Origin: Biomphalaria glabrata
Lineage: Eukaryota; Mollusca; Gastropoda; Planorbidae
Assembly (NCBI RefSeq): GCF_947242115.1
Contig: NC_074716.1
Coordinates: 8,137,501 to 8,201,500 of the forward strand
Length of the DNA stretch: 64,000 bases
Direction: 5' to 3'
In this document: one piece after another, positions 12,501 to 23,900 of the stretch
Layout of the letters: the number at the start of each line of letters is the position of its first letter
Position numbering within the stretch: the first letter of the stretch is position 1
The notes under the pieces: model-generated
Databases searched by the model: none
Seen by the model: the letters and a program-made list of their open reading frames with translations, nothing else
Told to the model about the DNA's origin: nothing
Translations under genes and position numbers: made by a program

Positions 12501-13839
12501 TTGAAAAGGAAAGTCTTCATGTTCTTCTTGAGTGTAGTGTCTTAGCTCTGGAAAGAGATCCACATCTTTGGTCCATGCACTGAAATTAAGGCCCCCAAAC
12601 CATAAGTTTTGGAGGAAATATGCAGCAAAACAAATAGAGTTGAGAGTCTGAAAGACAAAGGAAATGATCAGTTCTCTAAGGTGCAAATAGGTATTTTGTC
12701 ATTAAAAATGCACTGATGACAATGTGTGGCCACCTAGTAATCAATTCTTGCAATCATAGCCAATGGAATTTTCACAGGGGAGCAGTAGCATGAATGCATC
12801 TTGATTCGTTTAGAACTATCTGTGTAGTGCTGTTCTGAATTCCCTTCAGCTTGGTCACTTTGTCAGCAATACTCAACATCATTGCAATAGTCAAGGCAGG
12901 AGAGTATGACTGCAACAACAATTTTCTTTGTTGACTATATAATTAATTATGGTCAGATCTGACCTAATATATGCAAATCCACATAAAGACCCTTGCAGAG
13001 CTGACTATGTGAATGTTAAAAGAATAGAGTCAAGTAAAGATAAAATTCCAAGTTTACAAACTATATGGACAAAGGAAACCTTGCAGTTTATTATGATAAA
13101 ATTGTGTACAGTACACTTTTGAAAAGTTGTTCAAAGTGTACATTTTAATGAATTAATTTATTCATTTTAAGTTTACTCTGCACCATCCAGGTGTTTACAT
13201 TTGCAACAGCTCCACTTTTATTTTGGTTGCAAGATGCGCAACCTTGGAGGATACTGAGGAATCACACAGTACACAGCTTTGAGTTTGAGCAAAGAATTAA
13301 ATAGTATGATTCTATGAAATATCAGTTGGCTGTATTAAACCACTAAGTTAATATGTGTACATATAAGATAGATAGTGTGCAACACTGGCCTAGTAATGAT
13401 GATTAATGATCATTATTTATAGTGTGACCTTAGAGTATATATATATATAATGATATAATAGATCTATATTGTGTTTAACCTAATTATCTGATTTATCATT
13501 ATGATATGATAGCAATTTAGTTACAAGATTATTAGGCTCTATATTTTAAAACTATTTTTTTAATTAATATTCTTATATTATTAATATTTTTATTAGCGTG
13601 TAAGTTTATAGACTTTATTCATTGTCATGATATTGATTGAAATGATTGTGTTTCAAAAATTATTCTTAGCTAGACTACTATCATTTACTATGAATATGAT
13701 TATCTCAGTTTTTACTATAGCGGACAAAATAAAATGTATTTAGATTAGATAACGATAAATAATACACTCACAATTTCTTTATGTCAGCATCTGTAGCACT
13801 TCTGGTAAGGCCCAGAATATCATAATAATCAACCCCCAT
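6591..13839 (-). CDS. DNAJB13: DnaJ homolog subfamily B member 13 (axonemal HSP40, radial spoke)
   Basis: Seven exons on the minus strand: 13772-13839, 11547-11653, 11126-11287, 8562-8719, 8144-8276, 7191-7362, 6591-6744. All have GT-AG borders and one continuous phase, giving 317 aa (human 316). The J domain is residues 1-70 ([20 protein letters not shown]) with an intact HPD at 32-34. Then comes GEEGLKHG, a linker with [20 protein letters not shown] that marks DNAJB13 rather than DNAJB1/4/5, and the two beta-barrel C-terminal domains ([62 protein letters not shown]). There is no Cys-rich zinc domain, as expected for class B. In vertebrates the protein is found in radial spokes of sperm flagella and motile cilia (radial spoke protein 16 in Chlamydomonas). 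The gene is head-to-head with CFAP47. Intron 3 carries nested LINE/LTR sequence and intron 1 a LINE fragment. Confidence 0.95.
9245..9480 (+). mobile_element. LINE 3' end fragment
   Basis: The block 'TTGACCAGGGAACAAG...AAGATCAAGATGTGTGTAGTC' is a diverged copy of the C-terminus and 3' tail of the LINE that follows (compare TTGATCAGGGAACATGAAAA at 10605-10624). No reverse transcriptase core is present here, so the copy is 5'-truncated. It lies in DNAJB13 intron 3 on the opposite strand. Confidence 0.6.
9490..10768 (+). mobile_element. 5'-truncated LINE (non-LTR retrotransposon) split by a solo LTR
   Basis: Upstream of the [17 protein letters not shown] (about 9510-9560) is the region after the reverse-transcriptase catalytic domain. 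Downstream of it, [14 protein letters not shown] and the following peptide continue the same domain, ending with a C-terminus like [13 protein letters not shown] at about 10600-10645. The 3' tail ends 'GGATCAATAAAACAGTCTTA'. In-frame stops show it is dead. A second copy of the tail is at 33870-34268. The clade (CR1/L2/Rex1-like) is only a guess. It is inserted in DNAJB13 intron 3. Confidence 0.75.
9623..10126 (+). mobile_element. Solo LTR of an LTR retrotransposon, nested in a LINE
   Basis: A 504-bp fossil beginning TGTTGTAAACCTGGTGG and ending GATACGTAACA (5'-TG...CA-3'), flanked by the 4-bp repeat ATAT on both sides. A longer relative lies in opposite orientation at 55684-56430, and a more distant one at 42095-42553. 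No internal gag/pol or second LTR adjoins it, so it is a solo LTR. The 4-bp duplication fits a Ty3/Gypsy-type element; the family is inferred. It interrupts the LINE at 9490-10768 and is therefore younger than it. Confidence 0.8.
12022..12047. repeat. (AT)n microsatellite
   Basis: Uninterrupted alternating A and T over about 25 bases inside DNAJB13 intron 1. Confidence 0.95.
12420..12960 (-). mobile_element. LINE 3' portion, minus strand
   Basis: On the minus strand, 12900 downward reads [13 protein letters not shown] followed by IQNS-like codons, the 'LDYCN.LLYG....KLQ.IQNSAAR' signature near the end of CR1/L2-like reverse transcriptases. Below it, 12430-12620 is homologous to the LINE end at 63729-64000 (shared 'TGTTCTTCTTGA.AGTAGTG' and 'TTTGGTCC.TGCACTGAAA'). 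It is degraded and sits in DNAJB13 intron 1. Confidence 0.65.
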
Positions 13840-14237
13840 TACCGAATTAAACTGTTTTATTTACAATCAGCTCGGATGACAAACTATCGAATAAGCCCTG
13901 GCATCCTTAGTTACGGTGATGAAAAGTTCAAATTGTTTGAGTTTCGAAGTATTTTTTTTCCTATTCTATTTCTAGATCTATATAATTTACAAGATCTGGT
14001 GAAATAATATAATAATCAATTGTTATAATTATTTTGTCAATAAATTATTTTATCAAAATAGTTTCGAAACTATAATTGTTCTGTTAATGAAGAGTCCCAA
14101 GCAACCAAAGTTTAAGAAAACAAAAATGGCCGATGTTGTGATAGTGTTCAGTGAGAACAGTTCGATGCATTAATTAATACATTATTTTCTTTATTTTCCC
14201 CCAAATTTGAATTTTTTTTTGTAAAAGAAAAGTAATC
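13840..14237. promoter_or_regulatory. Bidirectional promoter region between DNAJB13 and CFAP47
   Basis: 398 bp separate the two divergent start codons, so both 5' UTRs and both promoters must overlap here unless hidden 5' exons exist. Two ciliary-type sites can be proposed: GTCCCAAGCAAC at 14094-14105 resembles an RFX X-box with an imperfect left half, and TATTTAC at 13858-13864 is, on the minus strand, a forkhead site (GTAAATA). No TATA box is convincing. Both site calls are weak; the divergent arrangement itself is directly seen. Confidence 0.6.
14126..14173 (+). other. Possible upstream ORF in the CFAP47 leader
   Basis: ATG at 14126 with A at -3 and G at +4 opens 15 codons (MADVVIVFSENSSMH) and stops at 14171-14173, 64 bases before the CFAP47 ATG. 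If the transcript starts upstream of it, this would act as a uORF. Transcription start is unknown. Confidence 0.3.
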
Positions 14238-17200
14238 ATGGAAGGGGATGTCTTGGGTGTAAGAGTAAACCCTCAAGTAATTCAATTCTTCAACACAAAG
14301 CCTCGCACCTGCGCTGAAATAAACCTAACAGTAAGAAATGTCAGCAGCTCTAGTAAAAGTATTCGACTGTATGGACCGAAATTAGAAGTAAGTATATAGA
14401 AATACAGATATCAATCTATTTTTATATGTAGACTATGCATTATCTGTATTATATAAGATAAAGTAAAAATTTTAAAATTAATCATCTGTGCAATTACTTA
14501 GTGATAGTCATAGTGCACCAATTATAAATAATCTACTAGACTACTAAATTTACTAATCTAATTAGTGCACTAATTGTTTATAACCTAAACATCTCGTACC
14601 CTGTGTATTTGGCCTTTTATAGATCTATATTTTAGATTTAGAAATTGTGAAATTGAAGTCTGCGAAAATTGATTCTAGATCAGGGGTGGGCAAATTACGG
14701 TCCTTGGGTCACATGCGGATCACCTGACTGTTTTATACGGCCCGTGGACACCTACAGAAATCAGGTGTGCTCACACATTATAGGCTACATATAAAGAATT
14801 CATATATATTAAAAATAATTCATTTTAAATATCTATATAGCCTAAATTATTGAAATTTCTGATTCTTATCACTTATGATGAAGAGGGGAAAAAAACATTG
14901 TCTCTACAATACATGTCATTCTAAAAAACTGAAATAAACTAAGATTATTCCTATATGCAATATTTTGAAACATTCAGTTAAATATTCAAATTCAGGCCAT
15001 TATTAATTTAATGCTTTAAATAACTGTGTTGAAAGTCTTGGGTTAGCTTGGAACAAAATGGTAAGGGTTAACAACTGATGGAGCCCGTGTTTTTACTGAG
15101 AAAAAAACTTTTTTTTTTTATAAATTAAACAACAATATCTAAACCATAAACTCAGGATAGTTTTTGCAAAGTGCATTGAATATCAAACATATTATTAACT
15201 TTGTTAACTCATTGATCAAATTTATCAGTGCTAAGAGTCTTTAACCACAGGCAGCCCCGATAAGATTTCTGAAGATTTGGAAACAAAACATTCCGATGTT
15301 TGGTACCAAAAAATATATATGATGGCTTAGCATAGTATTGTATTGAGAAGAATATGGAATCTCAAGAAAGAAATTGTTATGTCCCTTGAATGACATTGAC
15401 TGTGACTTTTTTACTAATATTTCTAACGAAGAATGGAAGACAGACTTCATGTTTTTCATCGGAAGTATTGCACATGAAATGTATGTGCATGTTAAATCTT
15501 TTCAAACAAAGCTTTCCATTTCTCCAGGCAAGCATGTGAAAGACAAATCTATTTCTAGTGAAATGGTTGAAAAGTACAAAAGTTATTTGAATTCTTTGGT
15601 TGTGGAATTTGAAAGCAAATTTTAAGACGTCAAGAACTTTAATTTAGTTTTCAATACACTCAGCTCACCATTCAGCTCTACATGGCATACCTCCAAGCAA
15701 ATTATGACCTGAAAGAGGAGTTCCATTAATTTATTCTGCAGAATTTTATGGGTGCCAGAAGTTGTATTTCCATACTTTAAAAAACTTTGCTGTTAAACTT
15801 TCACATTATTTTTGTCCACATACATCAGTGAACAAGCATTTTTTTTTTCTGTTTGAAAATAAACAAGTGTAAAAACAGATCAATGTTGACTGACTGTAGT
15901 TTGAAAGCAGTCACAAGGAAAACAACTAATAAGCTAGTTCCACAGTTCCGGAACATTATGCACAGATGATAACAAAATTATAAAAAACTAGTCAAACCAT
16001 GGTGTGGCATATGTCGCTATTTTGCAGGGCTGGCCTTAGGCCACTGCTGCCTATGCGACAGCAGTGGGCCCCGCACTTTCGTAGGACCGGTGCTAATTCT
16101 TGGTGTAAATTATTAAATTAAACCATTTTATAACTTATAACAGATTTCCCATGGCAAAATATATGAAAAGTCCTGGAAATCACCGGAAATTATTAAAAAT
16201 CTTTTGAAAACATACAAATCTCATGAAATATGTAGACAATAATTGAAAGTAAAAAAACGGCTATATACAATACCCATAATTGTGGAATTTGGGGAAAGAA
16301 GCTTCTCGCTCCTCAAACTAATGAAGAATTACTTGATGTCAACAATTCTCACTATTGAGCGTGATGTATGTAGGAAATAGAATTTTTATGATATACTGTA
16401 TGACTTCGCTACACGCAAGGCTCGTAAAGTAATTCTGTACGTTATAAAGAATGAATAAAATGCAAAGGCGAATTTATTTTGTAATAGAAACTCTTACTTT
16501 TCACTTATTATCCGTATCCCTACCGAAACTTGGCCCTGCAAAATCCGTTTCGCATAGGGCCCCACAATGGTTAAGTCCGGCCCTGCTATTTAGTGACGGG
16601 TGAGTACAGAGTAGATTACTTGTCACCCCCCCTCTTTTTTTTCCCTTGACTTCTTGGTCACAATGGTTAAGTCTGGCCCTGCTATTTAGTGACAGGTGAA
16701 TACTGTGTGTTCTCCCCCCCCCCTTTTTTTTTCACCGCTAAAGTTACGTGAGGTAACAGTAGTCTGACTTGAAGAAATAAAAGAGTGATCTTTCCATTAC
16801 TTCTTGGTGTCCAGACTGTTGAGCCATGAAGAGAATTATACATATACAATATACATATACTCTTTACACACATGAAAAGGTAATTTTTCCACTTAGAATA
16901 TGTCCATTCACCTCTATGCCTTCTTCAAATAGTGTCCATAGAATGGGTTTGGGTTAACATTATTTTTTATTAATATAATTTATTTCAACAATTTGTATCA
17001 CATTAATTTTTTTTTGTCTTTTGCCGGAACCAATAGTGCTGACAAATTATAACAAATTGTACATTGCTTCTTTTTGTTTATTAACAGCTCAGAAAGGTTA
17101 CAGGAGGTCCTTTTAATAAAGACTCAGTAAATGTTTTTCATATGTATAAGTTCATAATCGTATTGTTTTATTTATGCTTTCTTTGTATGTTTATTAGTAT

Positions 17201-20200
17201 TACATTTTGTTAGCATTTTTTGTTTACATACGCTGTTCTCAAACTGTTTACCTTAGATTTGCAGACTATTAGCCATACTGGCTTTCATGTTATAGATTGA
17301 GTCTTGAACAACAGAAACTTGTTTAAAAGACATAGGAGCAAAAAGAGCATTTTGTAAATTAACAGTTTAACTCTGAATAAGGAAAGTTTGAGATTCACTG
17401 TGTTAAACCTTGATGAATCTATAAATTAAATCTTTAAAATTAGCATTATGGTTGGTGAAAACTATTGTATTTGAAAATGTAAATAAATCTTTGAAACCTT
17501 TAAAATTAACTAGGGAGTTTATTTGCTATATAAATAGAAGTTTCTGCTTAAAAGTTATTGTATAGATTTGTTATTGAATTTACATTTTATAGTTGTCAAG
17601 TTTTTATTGACATATTGTTTCCCTCTATCCCACATAGTGTTTTGCATTGAAAGTAAAAAACCCAGAAGAGCCAGTAGCCCCAGGTTTATCTGTGACAGCA
17701 GTTGTGCTATGTGAATCTTCAATTGAAAGAGAAGAAAAGGACAGAATCATCATCTCAGTGGATGGCAATATTTTAGAAGTCCCAATATATTCGTAAGTTT
17801 TATTTTTTTAGGTTGGCTAGTGATTAAATCCTTAGATACATACTCCAAGGTAATTGAGTAAAATAAATAGTAGATATGTAGACTCTCAAATACATTTTAA
17901 CGAGCGCTTAATATTTATATTGGGGTGCGGTGGCTGAGTGGTTAAGTGCTTGTCTTCTGAACCGAAGGGGTCGCAGGATCAAATCTTGGTGAAGACTGGG
18001 ATTTTGAATCATGGGATTTTTAGGGCACCCAATTCTAAACAAAACAATTGCTAACAGAACAACTATTATAATTTTTGTTAGATTTATGTATCAAATTGAG
18101 ATTCTAATATAATTTATTCATTTACAGTACTATTGAATACAGGCCTTAAAAAAATATAGGCTGTAATAAGTTGGATTATACAGTTTGAAATGAAATGCTG
18201 CTTAAATTATTTTAATATGGAATCTTATTTCTCAATAAAACAATAAGAAGTAGGGGGAAACATTACATAGAATTTCAGGGCAGAATCTGTTTTGTTCATA
18301 TCATAAAAATTAAGTATTTAAAAACACAACTTTAGAATGTAATGAATAACAGTTTATTAGCAGATCTCTGAATTCCTGGCAGCTGCCATTTAGGATGAAA
18401 CCAAAACAAATACAAAATCAAGGGAGACTACTCCAACAAATACAAAACAATTACTAACATAACAACACTATTAGAATTTTTTTTCTTCTTCACTATGTAA
18501 TGTCAGTTATCCTAGTCAACCAGTGTTGGACATTGATAAGGAAGTTGATTTCGGTACAGTGGTCACCAACAGCAAAGTGGTAGCCAGGGAGATAACCGTG
18601 ACAAATACTGGCTCAAAACCTGGTCGATTTGAACTGAAATACAGTGGATATCATCCAATCGCGATAGTTCCCAATCAAGGTCTGGTGCCAGCTAACAGTG
18701 AAACCAAAATAAAGGTGAATATATTTTTGTTATATTTCATAATGAAAATTTAATGTAACCCTTATTTGATAAGTTACAGTGGCAGATTTTCTATCAAATA
18801 TTTTTGACCTTTGTTTTCAAAGGGATCCAACGAGGGCTGCCTCTGAGTTTGTGTAATAACACAAACTGTCTGAGTTTGTGTAATAACACAAACTCTCTTT
18901 GTAATCTTGTTTTCTAATAAATATTACATTTATTATTTATAATGTAAACACTTGATACTTGCTAGCTAATTGCAGGACTAGCAAACACTCATCTGTTCCT
19001 TGACTTTCATCATAGGGGTGCTGTAAGAGTTTGTGTTAACAAATCTCTCTCTCTGCTTGTCTGTTCTTAGAAGGATATCAAGAGAGAGGCTGGTTCAGTT
19101 TTGTATGTTGTCTGGCCAGCTTTTCTTTGGGTGACCCCTTTCTTTGTGTGGCTTGCTTGCCTGGTCTTGTCTTGCTTCTAGGCTTGTCAAGTCAGAGGGC
19201 TAAGGCTTCAGCATTTAGCATAACGTTGGCTTTTGTCTTTTTGTGTTTACCAGAGATAAAAATAGAAATGTTCGGTCAACGTAGACTGATCTTTTTGGTT
19301 CAAATGGCTGTTATAAAGAACAATGTGCGTCTATAAAAACAATTTGCCTGAACATTAAGAAAAGTTCATGTTCATGTTTTTTTTTTTCTCCAACTTATTT
19401 AATAGATTGAGTATGTCACCAAGAACTCAGGGAAATTTAATGAAGAAGCTGAGTAAGTTGTTTTTTTCTACCTTTTGATTTATTCCATTATGCAATTTAC
19501 AATTTAATTAAGTTGAATTATATACTATAACAATATTGTGATAGTAAGTGTATGTGTTTTGCGTGGCTGGTAGTGCAGTGTGTGTGCCTGTGTATGAAAT
19601 GACCAGTGGACCTTGAGTGTACATGCTTGAATGAACAGCAGTGTGTCAGGACTGTGTGTAAAAGGAAGTCAGTTTAGAGAACAAGTGGCTGGAGTAAAGA
19701 ACATAAATAGAGGCTAATCAAATCATTGTGTTTATTGAAGCTCGTGTTGTTTTAGTGTGTCTAGTACAAATATGATCTTTACTATCTGAATGTTACCTGC
19801 TATATTTTCTTTTCACTAGAGTATTTATGGATGGCCGAGACCCTCTAAAATTGTTGATCCGGGGAAATGTAATTGAGAGATCTCTAGAGCTGCTTTCTTT
19901 AGTAGACAATACCACAAAAGTCACTTGTATTCGATTTGGTAACACATACTATGGCACAGACTTGACAGAGTGTGCTCTCCTGTTTAACAATGGTCCTGAG
20001 CCAGTCAGTTTTGTGGCAGTCTTAGATGAGAATGCAGTTGCTCAGGAACTGGTGAGTCAGATATTATACTTACAGCTGATGTTCAAACTCGTGAGTCTAA
20101 CACATGCCTAGTTTTGAATTGCAAAAAAACAGGTATTGTTTCCCTCAGAAATAATTGGTCATGTCTGGTTATAAATTAAGTTTCAAAACTTAATTATCTT

Positions 20201-20988
20201 CCCTCCACCCCACTGTATTCATCATTATCAAACCTTATTGGAGTGAGGGCTTCAGAGATTCTAATCCTCTCTTCACAAGCCCTGGACAGAAACCCTGCTG
20301 TTTTGCATTGTGTACATATGTTTGAAAATTTGTGGTTTCCCAGACCTGCTCCTCTTCTTCCCCGCAGTGGGGACACTTTAACTCGAAGTTTGACCAAGTC
20401 TGCTGTATTCATGCCAATCTGCGGAAGATTGTAGCTACCAAAAGAAAAATTCTGCTAGCCTGGAACTATTGATTTAAATCATTCTAAATTCTTTTGAATT
20501 TGATTGGTATTTGCTTTGGCTTACTATCATCATGAAAAATCATGCAAACATGATGTGTCTGTTTTTTTCAGCTGTGCCCCTGAAGTCTTTCTCTGTGAAT
20601 TGGGGGGGGGGGGGATATTTCATATGTATGTAAACTCTCAAAGCACTAAGAGTTTATTAGTTATAATCTCAGATTTATGTACTTAGCATATCACTGGTTA
20701 AAAACTATAACATACACATAAACAATAGAAAAAAAAAACTTAGAGCATGCATTAATAATTGTAGTGCTAAAACAATGTTTAAATACTTTTTGCTCATCTG
20801 TTGTTGTTTTTTTTACCTAAGGGAGTAGATTTCACCCAAACCACAGCTGCCTCACTGGCTGTTGAAAAAGACCCATCACAAAAGAATGGACATACAAATG
20901 AAATCATCTCCTTGGTGACTGCTATTCCAAACCAAGGTGTTCTCAAACCTTACCAAAAAGTGCCCATATTTTTCAAATTTAGTCCAAG
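14238..20988 (+). CDS. CFAP47: CFAP47 exons 1-7 (residues 1 to about 333)
   Basis: Exons: 14238-14387, 17088-17126 (candidate microexon), 17638-17792, 18507-18714, 19406-19452, 19820-20051, 20822-20988. Exon 1 codes [18 protein letters not shown], the first strand of an ASH-like domain. Exon 3 gives [17 protein letters not shown]; exon 4 [20 protein letters not shown], the classic opening of a second domain; exon 6 [20 protein letters not shown], a third; exon 7 ends [19 protein letters not shown]. The 39-nt exon 2 ([13 protein letters not shown]) keeps phase 0 on both sides, so its inclusion is optional for the frame. Exon 5 is only 47 nt, but the phase requires it. Confidence 0.88.
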
Positions 20989-23900
20989 GTGTGTATAAAT
21001 TAAAAAAAAAAATCAGTTTCAATAAGTTAAAACCAAAAGTTGACTTTCAAGCAATCAAGGCGGATCATGCACTCATGGTTACTAAGAAAGTAAAAATTTA
21101 GCTAATAGCTTCAATTTATACTCCTTGCAAATATATTTAAACTTAAGCATCAATTTTATGTATGTTAGCCTTACTTAATCAAGCACTATGGCTGCCAGGT
21201 CTCCAGTTAAAACCCTGCCTGCTGCCATCCCCCGCTATGCTTCTTTAGATTTGGACAAGAGTGTATAATAAATCTTCAATTCTGAAGGATTATCTGAAGC
21301 ATATAAAACAAAAACCATTAAAATGAAACTAATTAGTTACCCACAGATATCCTCTGTTTATGCATGTCTAGTAGAGTTATCTACTAATTATTTGCTCTTT
21401 GACTACAGCTCACAATAATCTGATAGTAGAAGAACTTTGTTGCAGCCCAGAGAGTATTAGTTTTCTGTTTTGAAGTTAAAGTATAGAACAATGTGGTTTG
21501 ATACTCTGAGATTGATTTGTTGCCCCAAACAGCTAGTACAACTAAACTGATTAAGGCCTGTTAAATTCTTGATGGAATAAACTTGAACAAGCTGTTTTTA
21601 AAACAAGCTTAAATATAACTTTTATTTATATAATAAAAATAAAAATACATGTCTGTTCTCTCTCATTTCTTTTGCTAGTCTCACCTCTTCAACTCTCCCA
21701 CCAGTATTTATTCACTTGAATTATGACATACCATCTCATAGTTACATCAGAAACTCTTTCAGCCTACACAACCAAAAATATCCACACCACTTTCCTCATG
21801 GTTACATCAGAAACACACACATACACTCCACAATACTCTGGTATTGGAAAAGGAATTTGTTAAATTGTACCCTATATTTGTGTGTCCACCAGATGGCACT
21901 ACTCAAAACAAGGTTGGAAGAATAGCATCTGCCCTCCTCCTAGGAAGGATTTTGCCCTTTACATGAGATTGCAGATTATTGGAGCCAGCAGTGGCTTTAG
22001 CAGTGACCAGAATGCAAATGGTTAGTTCTTGAATGTTATTTCTTAGGCTCAATAATTTAAGTCAATTAATAATAGTAACAATGAACTGAATTATACAAAC
22101 CAACAACAACTCTGGTATCTGTACAGTAAGTGCATGTTGTTGAATGAATGATCTTTGCAATAGTTACTGATAAATGACATTACTATGGGAGATTTTGTTT
22201 AGGATCATTGTTCGATCATTACGTTTTTCTTGATGAAGCCCTTGTGTTGAAAAAATATGAAAGTGTTCATTATCTTTGCCACATGCAAAAAATTTGAGCC
22301 ATTTCTCCAGTATAGCTGCCTGGTCATGTGGTATGCTGTCATTCAATGGGCTGGATATTTCTAGGTTCTAACCCCTCACAGTTCTGCAGGAGGTTTGGGC
22401 ATGGATGTAATTTTCTTCAAATCTGAAAGAAAATCAGAAACATGTAAAACAAACAAACGTAAATATACCAAAAGAAAAGTTAACATTTGATTATAGAAAT
22501 CTTAGCATCAATTCAATGACTTCATTCTGGATATTGTTTTTATAAATTATGAGAGATTGTAACTGAGGAACTTAACACTTGGTTGTTGAAATGAGGATCT
22601 GGATTTCAAATCTTGGGATAAGCTTAATATTTTGTATTATTCAAAGATTACTTTTTTCATGTAAATTTGTTTTTCTAAAAATAAAAAAAAATAAACATAT
22701 AATTATTTTTCATTACAGCACCAGGATCCCATTTAGAAGTTGCTTTAACTGGCACAGCATTGCCAGTACTGATGAACATATCTCCTTCTGTCAAGTATGA
22801 TTTTGGAGAGTGTCCTGTTGGTGAGCATGCTGATGTCTTGTGCACGATCAGAAATGAATCCAAATTTCTTCCAGCTTTATTTGAATTCAGGCGTGTTGCT
22901 CATTTTTCGTCGCACCCTCCTAATGGGAAAATTTTTCCCGGACAAACTCAAGATGTCATCATCTCCTTCGCACCTAAAAAAGTTGGTGAGTGATTCATTG
23001 TGATTTAGTATTGATAAATCTTAACATTTTTTTTTTACCCAAGCCTTTATATGTTGAAAGTTTGGAAGCTTTATATGGACATCGGGGAAATGATAATTAC
23101 AATAGTTCATTAAAGTGTGGGGCATAGTGGCTGAGTGGTAAGGTGCTTGTCTTTCAAACCAAAGGGTTAACTGTGAATAGACCTTGATTTTAATGATATG
23201 ACTGTATAGAATCTGGCCCTTGTTGTTTAGAGAGAGAGTAGTCCTTAAGGGACTGCAGGCACGACATGGCCTAAATTGTGCCGATGTGCCCAAAATCAAA
23301 ATCAAATTCAAACCAAAGGGTAATGAGAATCCCTGAGAAAATTGAGATTTTGAATTTTTGGAGTCCAGCCAACTCTAAGGATCACCTGACATATGTTGGG
23401 GAAGAAAAGGTGGCTGGTCATTGTGCTGGCCACATGACACCTGTGATAAACGTTGGCCCTGGAAACAGATGGCCATTATATATCATCTGTAAGATATTTC
23501 ACAAGGTCTCAAAGGAGTACCCCTTTTAATTAAAGTAAAGTCAGCAAGTCAGATGCTTACGCAACAAATGCTTATAAACTGTTGCATTTGACCTCATTCA
23601 CCAAAAAGAACGGTTATGTGATAATATTGATAAAACAACAAAAGAAACTGTAACGTCATAACCATTGTTGATAAAAATTAGATTGTTATTTGTACAGAAG
23701 AGGTAGAGAAGCACATGACTCAATGTTGTTTGTTTACGATTGGTGAATGAGGTCCATTGTAGTTTTCTATTAACATAAGATGAAATAAATATTTTTTAAA
23801 TCAAGAATTCAAAAACTAAAAAATCATTTTCATCATTTCCTGTTAATATATGTTTATAACTAATAAGACATCTTTAATAGGTCATTTTCATACATATTTT

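Larger units (their letters stand above)
14388..17087. other. CFAP47 intron 1, filled with hAT remnants
   Basis: A 2.7-kb intron. Apart from 14388-14680, which is plain AT-rich DNA, most of it is transposon: hAT copy 14681 to about 16800, interrupted by a second, shorter hAT derivative at 16025-16585. The last 300 bp before the candidate microexon show no feature. Confidence 0.6.

Noticed and set aside
15374-15625. 83-codon plus-strand frame that could look like a host gene
   Set aside because: It is a surviving stretch of hAT transposase; the sequence on both sides is decayed transposon.
17938-18010. tRNA gene suggested by GGTGGCTGAGTGGTTAAGTG and a B-box-like block
   Set aside because: It is the head of a SINE family with many copies and the characteristic body; no proper anticodon arm or acceptor stem was found. 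The same applies to all other tRNA-like heads here.
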